DNA of 64,000 nt from Phycisphaerales bacterium UBA7800 (lineage in GTDB: Bacteria > Planctomycetota > Phycisphaerae > Phycisphaerales > Phycisphaeraceae): positions 23,622 through 87,621 of the forward strand of contig DLCK01000059.1 in assembly GCA_002480565.1 (NCBI GenBank), read 5' to 3'. The notes under the pieces are model-generated. The model ran no database searches and was not told the DNA's origin. It saw only the letters and a list, made by a program, of their open reading frames with translations. This document shows positions 1-9,466 of this stretch, in pieces. The position numbers and the translations under genes were made by a program. Each line of letters starts with the position of its first letter. Positions within the stretch are counted from its first letter, which is position 1.

Positions 1-2
1 AC

Positions 3-2210
3 TTGATGCCACACATTCGTAAAGCGGTTCTGGAAGGGCGATACAAGGATGCAGATCAACTTGCACGCAAGCTTCAGGGGCCATGGACCGAAGCCTACAT
101 GCCGCTTGGGGATTTGTTGTTGGACTTTGACTTTCAAGGTCAAGTGGTTGAAGACTACCGCCGTGGGTTGGATTTGAATCGCGCGATCCATACCACAGAG
201 TTCAAGATCGGTGATGTGACCTATACCCGTGAATTTTTTATCAGCGCTGCGGATCAAGTCATCGTGATGCGGTTGACTGCGAATCAGCCCGGCCGCATTA
301 GTTGCCGTGTGCAATTGGATACCCAATTGGGATTCAAGCACATCGATACCCTAAAACCGCATACACTGGTCATGACCGGCAAAGCACCTAGTCGAGCCAT
401 GCCCAATTACACTGGCGGTCAATTGACCTATGCAGACAGTGTTTTGGGTGAGGGCATGAATTTTGAAGCAAGATTACAAGCCATCACCGATGGCGGCTCG
501 GTAACGCAGGATCAAGGGCTGTTGCACATTGCCCAGGCAAATTCGGTGACGCTGCTACTTGCTGCTGCAACGAGTTTCAATGGCTTTGACCATTCGCCGG
601 GCTTGGATGGAAAAAATCCGCATGAGCTTGTAACTGCGTATTTGAAAGAGGCAACCCAACATCCTTACGACACATTATGTGATCGGCATTTGGCTGACTA
701 TCAACCTTTATTTGATCGTGTGTCATTGGATCTTGGTGCTTCTATCACTGGTGATTTGCCGACCGATCAACGCGTGCTCAAATTCCCAGAGATGGACGAT
801 CCCCAATTTGCAGTACTGCTTTTTCAGTATGGTCGATACCTGTTGCTCGCATCATCGCGGCCTGGGACACAACCAGCCAACTTGCAGGGCATTTGGAACG
901 ATAGCATCACGCCGCCATGGAGTAGCAACTACACCACCAACATCAATGCGCAGATGAACTATTGGCCCGCTGAAACAACCAACCTGCCGCAAACGCACAC
1001 GCCATTTTTGGATTGGATTGATGCAGTTGCAACAACCGGCAAAGACACCGCAAGTCAAACCTATGCCGCCAAAGGGTGGGTCGTCAATCACAATGCTGAT
1101 ATCTGGGGGACATCATGGTCCGTCGGTGATGGGCACGGTGATCCAACGTATGCCTGTTGGCCAATGGGGGGCGCATGGCTGGCGCATCATCTTTGGGAAC
1201 ACGCTGCTTTTGAGGGGGATCAAGTTGAACTTTGGAACCAAGCATGGCCTTTGATCAAAGGTGCTGCTGCGTTCTGTCTGGATCTGTTGGTCGATGATGG
1301 GCATGGACGATGGGTACCGATTCCTTCGACTTCACCGGAGACGCCGTTTGTGATGCCCGATGGTACGGAAGCTTCGGTGAGCATGGCAAGCACGATGGAT
1401 ATTTCGTTGATCCGTTCTTTGTTTGAGCATTGCATTCAGATCAGTCAACGTCTGGAAATGGACCAGGATTTTGCGCGACAATTGCAAGATGCACTGGATA
1501 AACTTTTCCCATTGCAGGTTGGTTCGGATGGCGCATTACAAGAATGGTTTCGAGATGACATGAAACCAACGGACATTCATCACCGTCACGTCTCGCATTT
1601 AATTGGCGTTTACCCGCTGGCATTGATTACGGAACATCAACCCAAACTTTTTAAAGCCGCGCGACTTGCCTTGGAAAAACGGGGTGACGAAGGTACCGGC
1701 TGGTCACTGGCCTGGAAGATGAATCTCTGGGCACGCTTTAAGGACGGTGATCACGCCTACCAACTCATTCGCGATACATTCCGCCCGGTTGATTTTGGCG
1801 ATGCCTCGCAACGCAGCGGTGGTGGCGGCGTTTATCGCAATCTCTTTGGGGCGCATCCGCCATTTCAGATTGACAGCAACTTCGGCTACACCGCCGGGAT
1901 CGCAGAAATGCTGCTCCAAAGTCATGCCGGTGAAATTGAACTTTTGCCCGCATTGCCGAGCATCTGGGCCAACGGTTGGGGCAAAGGTTTAAGAGCACGC
2001 GGCGGATTTGAATTGGATATCACATGGGCGGACGGTCGATTGGAATCGGCGATCATTCATAGCATCACCGGCACGACCTGCCAGGTTCGTTATGGTGAGC
2101 AATCGATTGTTCTTGATCTGACACCAGGCACGTCTACAAAATTGAATCACTTACTTGAGCCTAAGCAAGGTACGAAGGTACACAGAAAGGTTTTTTCATG
2201 CATCGAATAA
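3..2210 (+). CDS. GH95 alpha-L-fucosidase-type glycoside hydrolase, 5' partial
   Basis: The reading frame is open at the window edge. Family members begin with a beta-sandwich N-terminus of about 60 more residues, so the true start lies upstream. The GH95 active-site blocks are visible. These are the N-x-N pair in NINAQMNYWPAE (N313 and N315 of the visible frame), the acid in STSPET (E446) and the base aspartate in QIDSNFG (D624). They correspond to the residues known in Bifidobacterium AfcA (N421, N423, E566, D766). GH95 enzymes remove alpha-1,2-L-fucose, or in some members L-galactose, from glycans. The 3' end overlaps the next gene by 13 bp, so the two are probably cotranscribed and translationally coupled. 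The substrate among fucose, galactose and related sugars cannot be decided here. Confidence 0.9.
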   Translation: MMPHIRKAVLEGRYKDADQLARKLQGPWTEAYMPLGDLLLDFDFQGQVVEDYRRGLDLNRAIHTTEFKIGDVTYTREFFISAADQVIVMRLTANQPGRISCRVQLDTQLGFKHIDTLKPHTLVMTGKAPSRAMPNYTGGQLTYADSVLGEGMNFEARLQAITDGGSVTQDQGLLHIAQANSVTLLLAAATSFNGFDHSPGLDGKNPHELVTAYLKEATQHPYDTLCDRHLADYQPLFDRVSLDLGASITGDLPTDQRVLKFPEMDDPQFAVLLFQYGRYLLLASSRPGTQPANLQGIWNDSITPPWSSNYTTNINAQMNYWPAETTNLPQTHTPFLDWIDAVATTGKDTASQTYAAKGWVVNHNADIWGTSWSVGDGHGDPTYACWPMGGAWLAHHLWEHAAFEGDQVELWNQAWPLIKGAAAFCLDLLVDDGHGRWVPIPSTSPETPFVMPDGTEASVSMASTMDISLIRSLFEHCIQISQRLEMDQDFARQLQDALDKLFPLQVGSDGALQEWFRDDMKPTDIHHRHVSHLIGVYPLALITEHQPKLFKAARLALEKRGDEGTGWSLAWKMNLWARFKDGDHAYQLIRDTFRPVDFGDASQRSGGGGVYRNLFGAHPPFQIDSNFGYTAGIAEMLLQSHAGEIELLPALPSIWANGWGKGLRARGGFELDITWADGRLESAIIHSITGTTCQVRYGEQSIVLDLTPGTSTKLNHLLEPKQGTKVHRKVFSCIE

Positions 2211-5200
2211 TCGCATGTCTCATTTTATTGATCGCAACGAGCAACATTTTGGCTGACACAGTGATGCTGCCGGTTGCTCGTTTGGGGGATCTTGCCACGC
2301 TCAAGGATTGGGAAGGTCTGCAAGCTTCGGCCAAGGGGGCAACGCTGGCTTTGCCAGGTGAAGCGATCTATCGTTTTCCCAAGGATGAATCAACCCACGG
2401 TGACTGGCGCAGCTGGTATGGCATGCGTCTTGATGTTCAATTATTTGACGACAAGCCGGTGACCTTAGACATCACCCTTGGGATGCGGCAGCAGATCAAG
2501 GATCATATCGCTGCCACGACCAGCGTGACCATAACAGGTGTTGGCAAACAAACGGTGGTGCTGCCATGGAGCAGTTTCACCTGGACCAGACCGACCCGCA
2601 ATCAATTGGGTTCCATCCGCGCGGTGGCGATTCATGCTCAAGGTTCGCAAGGCAGTTCGGCCATGCTTCTGTTAACGGATGCCAAACTCGTTGGAGCTCA
2701 AACCATCTGGCTTCATACGCCCGTCCAAGGTCAAGCAGCTGCGCCCGGCCAAACAGTTGAGTATCCATTGACGTTGGCCAACTGCACCGATCAACCCCAG
2801 GCAGTCACACTGAAGTTTGAACACCGTGGTTTTGAAGCGATGCTGCCAAGCGTTCACCCACAGACCATGACCTTGTTACCCCATGCTTCGGCGACGGCGA
2901 TGGTTCGCGTGCAGGTTCCCGCTCGAATCCCCGCAGGCGGACATGAAAAGCAGATCCTCGTTGCCATAGCCAACGGTCAGGTGCATGCCTCAAGCAAACT
3001 CACACTCACCACGGCAAGCAAGCTTGAACATCCCTATATCCTTCACACCAAAGCAGGTTGGGATGTGATTCGTGATAACGTCAAAAAATACGATTGGGCC
3101 AAACAGTCTCGGGATGGATATGTTCAACGCGCTCAAAGATGGAACGTTCCAGAGGTCCGAAATCCCAACAACCCTAAACGTGGCGACTGGCTGTTTCGCA
3201 CTCAGGTCGAACATGATCTGATGGCAGCAGGTACGGCCTACCAACTTACTGGCGATCAGCAATATGCCCAGAAAATTCGGCAGTTCATGCTCAATCTCAG
3301 CAATCCGAAAAATGGTTATCCGGTTACGCGCCGTGGCTGTCATCAGGCATCGGTGCAGGAGGGACACTTCTTCCAACACATTGCCATGGCATATGACATG
3401 GCCATCCCCTCTGGCGTATTCACCGTCGAAGACCGTCAGCAAATTGCTCATACGCTGCGTTTATTTGTTGGTCCGCAAAAACATATCGGTGACCATATCA
3501 GCAACTGGGTCGTTTCCTATCTCTGTGGTCAGCTTTACAGTTCATTGATGCTTCAGGATGTCTCAGCAGCCAATGCCTGCCTGTACAACAAGGGGGGCAT
3601 CATCGACCAATTCGTCCAAGGCACATTGGATGATGGTTGGTGGTATGAGGTGTCGATTAGTTACAACATCTGGTGTGCGACGGAGTTTTCCCAAGTCGCC
3701 CTTGCCATGCGCCCATGGGGGATTGATCTGGTCAATCGTTCGTTCCCCAGTGCGTTTCGAGCCAATAACATGCCCGCACCGCAGGACGAAGAATACGGCA
3801 TGAGTAAGTCACAATGGGGCCCGATTCATAACAACAGCATCAACATCAAACGCATGTGGGATGCCTTGCCCCCGATGCTCGATTATCGTGGCTATATCTT
3901 CGGCCTTAACGATTCGTCATCCAAACCGGTGGCGGGGCCGCAGATGGATATCGCCTATTACCTTTATCGTGATCCAGCATACGTTCCTGTGATTAAACGG
4001 GGCGGCCAACGTGATCTGCTGTATGCGGTGCCGAATCTACCAGAGGGCGGCCCGGACATGTCCAGTGCTTCAGCGTTTGCAGATAACGTAGGGGTCGCAT
4101 TGATGCGTTCGCAGACAGACAATCGCCCGATGAAAGATCAGATTCAAGCTGTGATTCACTACGGTGATCACGGCTACTATCACGGCCATTTTGATCGCAC
4201 GAACCTGTTGCATCTCTCGCGTTATGGACGCAGTTTCTTTAATCCTGAATTTGTCTGGTACGGCTATCCGAACTTCATGTACAAGTTCTACACCCAGACC
4301 AGTGTCAGCAAGAACATGGTCGTCGTGGATCAGAAAATGCAGGAACCTGTCGAGTCCGACCGTCTCTTGTTCCATTCGGGCAAGATGATGCAGGCTGCTG
4401 CGGTGCAGACCCACGCGCGTTGGTCCAACCCGCCCTATGGTGGCATGGTTTATTACGATCAACCGCACCGAACCTTTGCGGATAAATCCTTTGCCGAAGG
4501 CCGTAGCGTCCCGGTGCCTGACGATGCGCCTGAGTATGGCAAGGTGACCGATTACACCGAACCGATTCTGCAACGCCGACTGATGCTCGTCACCGATGAC
4601 TATGTGGTATTGGCCGACTATCTGCGAGGTGAGCAGGAACATACCTTCGATTCACTGCTTCAGATGAAAGAGTTCAGCGAACTCAAAGCGGCTGACAAAA
4701 AACGCGTGCAGCACACCGGACAATGGACGACCAATCCCATCAGCAGCGCCCAGTTTGTCACCGACTGTGACTGGTACGAACTTACCGCACCAGCACGTGG
4801 TAGCTATGCGTTTCGCTTTGGACCTGGTTCGGATAACGCAGGCACGCTCGGCGAACCCGGCGTCGATGGCGTGTTGAATATGGATGTGCATACACTCTGG
4901 CCACACAAACAACAGTTGATGATTGGCATGCCTCCCGAAACGCACCCGGTGCATAAACAGGTCAGCTACACGATCCGTGGGGATGGCAAAACATTGGCTG
5001 ATGGACAATCAGGCATGTGGATTCTGGGCCAGGCCGATATCAATGTGTCAGTCGATGGCATCAAAACATTGGAACTCCAAACCCAGTGTGGCGGTCGGCC
5101 AACCCTCTTCTGGGCCAACGGCGTGATCGTGACCCGTGATGGCAAAGAAATTCCAATGTCTCAATTGCCGCTGACTTTTAACAACACGCGAAAACCTGCC

Positions 5201-5644
5201 GAGTCGGGTAAGGATTATCAAGGCGGTCCCATCAAGATTCAGGGCATCGCTTATCCCAAGGCCATCCCCGCTCAACCTGAAAACCATAAACAGCCATCGA
5301 TTGTTCACGTCGATCTGTCTGCCATCCAAGCGGTGCAATTCAAATGCGTCCTTGGCAGTGATTACCCCATGGGAGATGAAACCCAGCGTCGCAAAACCGT
5401 GGCTCAACGACAGGTCGGCAAGGAGGCCCGCTTCCTGACAGTCATCGAACCGTTTGAATCGCAACGCGTCGTCGTCCGAGCCCAAGCGATAACTCCCGAC
5501 AAGCTTCGCGTTGAATTAACAGACGGCCGAGTGCAGCAAATTGAAATTCATAACCTTCAAGGTGATGGTCATAACATCACCGCAACCATTACCGAGACCC
5601 GCGATGGCAAACAGCTTCGCAGCGAAACGACGGAGAAAAAATAA
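2198..5644 (+). CDS. Secreted heparinase II/III-family polysaccharide lyase, multidomain
   Basis: This 1148-residue protein starts with a signal peptide of about 20 residues ending ILA-DT. Residues of about 50-165 look like a carbohydrate-binding beta-sandwich, and about 170-270 like an NPCBM-associated or Ig-like domain. The alpha/alpha toroid typical of heparinase II/III and alginate lyases covers roughly 275-560. The C-terminal beta-sheet domain contains the heparinase II/III signature HGYYHGHFDRTNLLHL near residue 655 and supplies the usual catalytic Tyr/His environment. Such lyases cleave uronate-containing polysaccharides by beta-elimination in the periplasm or outside the cell. The start is set by AAAGG seven bases upstream and overlaps the GH95 gene; the stop shares one base with the next start (TAATG). 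Exact PL family (12, 15, 17 or 21-like) and substrate are not resolved. Confidence 0.85.
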   Translation: MHRIIACLILLIATSNILADTVMLPVARLGDLATLKDWEGLQASAKGATLALPGEAIYRFPKDESTHGDWRSWYGMRLDVQLFDDKPVTLDITLGMRQQIKDHIAATTSVTITGVGKQTVVLPWSSFTWTRPTRNQLGSIRAVAIHAQGSQGSSAMLLLTDAKLVGAQTIWLHTPVQGQAAAPGQTVEYPLTLANCTDQPQAVTLKFEHRGFEAMLPSVHPQTMTLLPHASATAMVRVQVPARIPAGGHEKQILVAIANGQVHASSKLTLTTASKLEHPYILHTKAGWDVIRDNVKKYDWAKQSRDGYVQRAQRWNVPEVRNPNNPKRGDWLFRTQVEHDLMAAGTAYQLTGDQQYAQKIRQFMLNLSNPKNGYPVTRRGCHQASVQEGHFFQHIAMAYDMAIPSGVFTVEDRQQIAHTLRLFVGPQKHIGDHISNWVVSYLCGQLYSSLMLQDVSAANACLYNKGGIIDQFVQGTLDDGWWYEVSISYNIWCATEFSQVALAMRPWGIDLVNRSFPSAFRANNMPAPQDEEYGMSKSQWGPIHNNSINIKRMWDALPPMLDYRGYIFGLNDSSSKPVAGPQMDIAYYLYRDPAYVPVIKRGGQRDLLYAVPNLPEGGPDMSSASAFADNVGVALMRSQTDNRPMKDQIQAVIHYGDHGYYHGHFDRTNLLHLSRYGRSFFNPEFVWYGYPNFMYKFYTQTSVSKNMVVVDQKMQEPVESDRLLFHSGKMMQAAAVQTHARWSNPPYGGMVYYDQPHRTFADKSFAEGRSVPVPDDAPEYGKVTDYTEPILQRRLMLVTDDYVVLADYLRGEQEHTFDSLLQMKEFSELKAADKKRVQHTGQWTTNPISSAQFVTDCDWYELTAPARGSYAFRFGPGSDNAGTLGEPGVDGVLNMDVHTLWPHKQQLMIGMPPETHPVHKQVSYTIRGDGKTLADGQSGMWILGQADINVSVDGIKTLELQTQCGGRPTLFWANGVIVTRDGKEIPMSQLPLTFNNTRKPAESGKDYQGGPIKIQGIAYPKAIPAQPENHKQPSIVHVDLSAIQAVQFKCVLGSDYPMGDETQRRKTVAQRQVGKEARFLTVIEPFESQRVVVRAQAITPDKLRVELTDGRVQQIEIHNLQGDGHNITATITETRDGKQLRSETTEKK

Positions 5645-8070
5645 TGATCAGCCGTTCTGTCAATACATTGTTTTTGCAACTTGCCATGTTGCTTATACTG
5701 CTAAGCTCTTTAACCCATGCACATGCTTTTACGCATCCGGGCATTCCGTTGACCATTGAGGATTTAAACGCGGTTAAAGCCCATGTCGAAGCAGGCGACC
5801 AACCCTGGAAGTCGGGTTACGATGCCCTGGTCGCAGACAGGCATTCGCAGCTCGGCTACACGATGCAGGGGCCGTTTGAACACATCAGCCGCAATCCGCA
5901 CGTTAACCGCAACCAGTGGATGCATGACATGCAGGCGGTCTTCAATCTTGCCCGTATGTGGTATTTCACTGGCAATGAAGCTTACGCGCAAAAATCCCGC
6001 GACATTATCATCGCCTGGGCCACGACGCAAAAATCTTTCACCGGCATGGAGTCCAATCTGGACTTGGGGGACTTTGCCTATCGCTTTGCCGGCGGTGCCG
6101 ATATTTTGCGTGGTACATGGTCGGGATGGACGCAGGCAGATACCGATACCGTCAAGACCTTGTTCGATGAGGTTTACTGGCCGGCAACCGGAGCCGCAGG
6201 TTACGCGCTGGGGCCAGCCAACAAAGGGACGTTGAGCATGGCGGCCGCGATGGCCATTGCGGTGTTCAACGATGATCAGGACAAGATGGATCATGTCCTG
6301 TATCTGCTGCGAACCAGTGCCGCATCAGGTTTTCTCAACACACTGCCCACAGGCGAGGTCGGCGAAAGCGGTCGGGACCAGGGGCATTCATACGGCCAAT
6401 GGTTGTCCATGGCTTTCGTGGCTGAGGTTGCCTGGAAGCAGGGGATCGATCTGTATTCGGAATTGGACAATCGTTTGCTTGCCGCTGGTGAGTACCATGC
6501 CCGCAACAATCTGGGGATTCCAACACCATTTGTCAACTTCGGCACCACGGATTGGTACTACTTGAAGAATGCTTCTGTCGGTTGGCCGCATGGGCGCATG
6601 GGGATGAACCTGCTGCTTGGTGCGTACACGGTGCGCGATGAACTTGCCGCACCATATATCCAGATGAAACAGCAGGCCCAACCATTGGATGCGGACAGCT
6701 TCATGTTCGAGAAGTCCGTCGATACTTCGACTGCCACGCCGCTGCCGCCCATCGCTTTTCCTGATGCCCCGACACTGACCACGGGCATGACGGATATGGA
6801 GATAGGGGATGCTTCACCTGTTGGCGAGAGTGCTTACCATGATGGGAAATGGATACTCAAAGGCGGCGGCCGCGAGATATGGACGCACGGTGATGATAGT
6901 GCGTATTTCACGTACAAAAAAATCATCGGTGATGCAGTGATCATTGCCAAACTCGATTCGCTGCAAGCTGCACACCCCAACGCAAAAGCAGGCGTGATGA
7001 TCCGTCAGTCCCTTGATGCGACCAGCACCAAAGCATGGATTGCCATCACACCCAGCAAGAAGTTTGAGTTCTTCATGAGCGGCTGGACGGAAGTCCGCGG
7101 CGGTTCCAATTGGGAGAAAAAATCATTTGATATCTTTGAGGATTCCTACTGGCTTAAGATCATGCGATTGGGCGATGTGATCTCACTTTTCATTTCACCA
7201 GACGGTACGAGCTGGGCATGTGTGGGAGCGGGGCGGTTTGAAAATATCAGTGACACCACCTATCTGGGGATGACGGTTTGCTCGCTGAATAACGGGACGC
7301 TTAATACCGCAACGTTCAGTAACGTTCGTATCACTGGGGGCGATGATGGCGCGCCGCCAACCGTCCCCCAGGCCCCCTTGGCCGTTTGCGCTTCACCAGG
7401 TAGCGAGCAGGTGCCCTTGCGTTGGCTTGAATCTGCTGGTGCTAGCAGTTATTGCGTAAAACGAGCGACTGACATTGAAGGACCCTATGCAACCATTGCC
7501 ACCGTCGCCGGCACAAGCTTCATCGACACCACGGTGACCAATGGACAGACATACCATTACGTGATTAGCGCGTTGAATGCGGCTGGTGAAAGTGTAGACT
7601 CACCGGCCGACAAGGTCACGCCGATTAAGGCAATGCATCAGGTTGTTTTGAACGGCACGCCTTGGGCTTCTGTAGCCGCTTCCGGTTATGAGGGTGCTGA
7701 TAAAGCATTTGACCGCAGTTCTTCGACCAAATGGTTTACAGGTAATAGGGACACAGGTTGGCTTGCGTATGATTTGGGGGCAGGTCTTACGGAAACGGTC
7801 AAGCGTTACGCGATCATCAGTGCCAACGATGTGCCTGAACGTGATCCCAAGGATTGGCAATTTCAAGGTTCAACTGACGGCCAGAATTGGACGACCCTCG
7901 ATACGCAAAGCAACCAAAGTTTCATCTATCGACACCACACCAACACATACGATATTGATGTGCCTGGAGATTATCGTTACTACTGTTTGCTCATTACCGC
8001 CAACAACGGTGCACCGGGGATTCAACTTTCTGAATGGTCTTTATGGGTTGAAGACGATGGCGAGTTTTGA
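5644..8070 (+). CDS. Secreted alginate-lyase-superfamily protein with Fn3 and F5/8C domains
   Basis: The product has 808 residues. A signal peptide ends near THAHA (residue 27). Residues 28-340 match the alginate lyase superfamily toroid fold, with NPHVNRNQWMHDMQAVFNLA and GDFAYRFAGGADIL as recognisable blocks. Residues 390-565 resemble a DUF1349/LamG-like beta-sandwich, with GVMIRQSLDATSTKAW. A fibronectin type III domain lies at about 571-655 and a discoidin (F5/8 type C) sugar-binding domain at about 660-805, containing DKAFDRSSSTKWFTG. Start and upstream stop overlap as TAATG. The role is probably depolymerisation of a uronate polymer on a surface, with the C-terminal modules holding substrate. 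It may act with the preceding lyase on the same polymer. Activity is inferred from fold and neighbours. Confidence 0.82.
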   Translation: MISRSVNTLFLQLAMLLILLSSLTHAHAFTHPGIPLTIEDLNAVKAHVEAGDQPWKSGYDALVADRHSQLGYTMQGPFEHISRNPHVNRNQWMHDMQAVFNLARMWYFTGNEAYAQKSRDIIIAWATTQKSFTGMESNLDLGDFAYRFAGGADILRGTWSGWTQADTDTVKTLFDEVYWPATGAAGYALGPANKGTLSMAAAMAIAVFNDDQDKMDHVLYLLRTSAASGFLNTLPTGEVGESGRDQGHSYGQWLSMAFVAEVAWKQGIDLYSELDNRLLAAGEYHARNNLGIPTPFVNFGTTDWYYLKNASVGWPHGRMGMNLLLGAYTVRDELAAPYIQMKQQAQPLDADSFMFEKSVDTSTATPLPPIAFPDAPTLTTGMTDMEIGDASPVGESAYHDGKWILKGGGREIWTHGDDSAYFTYKKIIGDAVIIAKLDSLQAAHPNAKAGVMIRQSLDATSTKAWIAITPSKKFEFFMSGWTEVRGGSNWEKKSFDIFEDSYWLKIMRLGDVISLFISPDGTSWACVGAGRFENISDTTYLGMTVCSLNNGTLNTATFSNVRITGGDDGAPPTVPQAPLAVCASPGSEQVPLRWLESAGASSYCVKRATDIEGPYATIATVAGTSFIDTTVTNGQTYHYVISALNAAGESVDSPADKVTPIKAMHQVVLNGTPWASVAASGYEGADKAFDRSSSTKWFTGNRDTGWLAYDLGAGLTETVKRYAIISANDVPERDPKDWQFQGSTDGQNWTTLDTQSNQSFIYRHHTNTYDIDVPGDYRYYCLLITANNGAPGIQLSEWSLWVEDDGEF

Positions 8071-8179
8071 AATAGTTCATTGCGCGGCATTCAATTTTAG
8101 CGACTTGGGAATGGTTTTATGACACAAATGAACAATCCTGTTTTCCATGTGTATATCCCGATTCATCAGGAGGATTGTT

Positions 8180-9217
8180 GTGATTCGTGATATGTCAATC
8201 AATGATGCCCGGGCGATCCCAACGGATTGCACATCCAAAGAATTGCCTAAACCGCGCGCACGATTTGTTCTTGATAAAGATGCATTGGGGTGGATATATC
8301 CAATGCCCCTGCGTCAAAAAATTATGCAGTTGGTGGATGTCACCGACGAGCCGGTGACTGCTGTGCAGGTGGAAGCTGATCCGACGTTGCTTGCCGATGT
8401 GGAATTGCTTTTCTCCGGTTGGCGGGCGCCGCGTTTTAACCAGGAGATGATTGATGCTGCGCCGAATCTCAAGGCGATTTTTTATGGTGCGGGAACAACG
8501 GGATATTTTATTTGTGATGCGATTCGCAAGAGGCAGATCGTGGTGACCAGCGCGATCGCGGATAACTCACTGCCGGTGGTTGAATTCACAGTGGCACAGA
8601 TTGTCCTCTGCCTCAAACGTGTCTGGCAACATGCGTATCAACTTAAAAAGACCCGTCATTGGACACAATTGCCCGATGGGCCGTCATGTTACGGCTCAAC
8701 GGTGGGGCTTGTGTCACTCGGTAAGATCGGACGCCATGTTGCCCAACGGCTTGCTTTGATGGATGTCAACATCATCGCTTACGATATTCAGCAAGACGAG
8801 CAAATGCGCGATTTGTATGGCGTAAAGTATGTGAGTCTGGAAGATCTTTTTACGCACAGTGATGTGGTTTCACTGCACACGCCATTAATGCAGCAAACCC
8901 AAGGATTGATCACAGGAGATTTGCTCGCATCAATGAAACAGGGCGGCTGTCTGATCAACACCGCCCGTGGTGCCGTCATGGATCATGAAGCCTGCAATCA
9001 AGTGTTGGCGCAACGACCAGACTTGCTGGCGATCTTGGATGTGACAGAACCCGAACCTTTGCCTCAGGACTCGGTTCTCTGGGATCTGCCAAACGTGATC
9101 ATTACACCCCATATCTCCGGATCACGCGGTCGGGAATGCGAGCGAATGGGTCAGACCATGTATCAGGAATTACAAAGATATCTTGCTGGCAAGCAGATGA
9201 AATGCCAAGTGAAATAA
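8180..9217 (+). CDS. D-2-hydroxyacid dehydrogenase family protein
   Basis: This is an NAD-dependent D-isomer-specific 2-hydroxyacid dehydrogenase (phosphoglycerate dehydrogenase/glyoxylate reductase superfamily) of 345 residues. The Rossmann nucleotide-binding region contains GLVSLGKIGRHVAQRL. The catalytic arginine region is NTARGAVMD, the glutamate lies in VTEPEPLP, and the histidine is in TPHISGS. I chose GTG 8180 because a perfect AGGAGG (8168-8173) lies six bases before it. The frame is open back to ATG 8147, and a later ATG at 8192 is too far from that site. It follows the lyase genes by 109 bp on the same strand, which suggests it processes a sugar acid released by them. The substrate is unknown. 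Confidence 0.85.
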   Translation: MIRDMSINDARAIPTDCTSKELPKPRARFVLDKDALGWIYPMPLRQKIMQLVDVTDEPVTAVQVEADPTLLADVELLFSGWRAPRFNQEMIDAAPNLKAIFYGAGTTGYFICDAIRKRQIVVTSAIADNSLPVVEFTVAQIVLCLKRVWQHAYQLKKTRHWTQLPDGPSCYGSTVGLVSLGKIGRHVAQRLALMDVNIIAYDIQQDEQMRDLYGVKYVSLEDLFTHSDVVSLHTPLMQQTQGLITGDLLASMKQGGCLINTARGAVMDHEACNQVLAQRPDLLAILDVTEPEPLPQDSVLWDLPNVIITPHISGSRGRECERMGQTMYQELQRYLAGKQMKCQVK

Positions 9218-9358
9218 TACACTCAAACCCTTCGTGGCCCATATTCAAATTGGTAAATATTCGTGGGGCAGATCACATTTGTGGATTGCAAACTTAATCG
9301 ACACATTTCTATATTTTTAAGTCTCCATTGCTGAATCAAGAAATAAATCAAGAATCAC

Positions 9359-9387
9359 TTGATTTTTTAGATTATGCTGTCTAATGT
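9359..9387 (+). promoter_or_regulatory. Putative sigma-70 type promoter of lacI-1
   Basis: TTGATT (9359-9364) and TAATGT (9382-9387) are separated by 17 bp. The match is modest (4/6 and 3/6). It is supported by position: the first LacI-type operator covers where transcription would start, as at the better-matching promoter of the second lacI gene. The leader to the gene start would be about 73 nt. Confidence 0.4.
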
Positions 9388-9388
9388 A

Positions 9389-9424
9389 ATGTTACCGATA
9401 ACATCGCATGTGATAACGGTAACA
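9389..9424 (+). promoter_or_regulatory. Tandem LacI-type operators upstream of lacI-1
   Basis: Two near-palindromes of one type are present: TGTTACCGATAACA (9390-9403) and TGATAACGGTAACA (9411-9424). The second, read on the other strand, is TGTTACCGTTATCA, so both fit TGTTACCGwTAwCA. Their central CG steps are exactly 21 bp apart, about two helical turns, so two dimers could bind the same face. Site 1 lies at the presumed start of transcription, so binding should block initiation. The likely ligand protein is the LacI regulator encoded just downstream (autoregulation). Confidence 0.7.
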
Positions 9425-9466
9425 TGTCTTGGAATATTTTCGTATTGACCGACTGGGTGGTTGAAG

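Noticed and set aside
4070..4642. Minus-strand open frame of 190 codons
   Set aside because: Antisense shadow of the heparinase II/III gene.
9218..9260. TTCGTGG direct repeats after the dehydrogenase gene
   Set aside because: Two short words only, no hairpin and no larger repeat unit.
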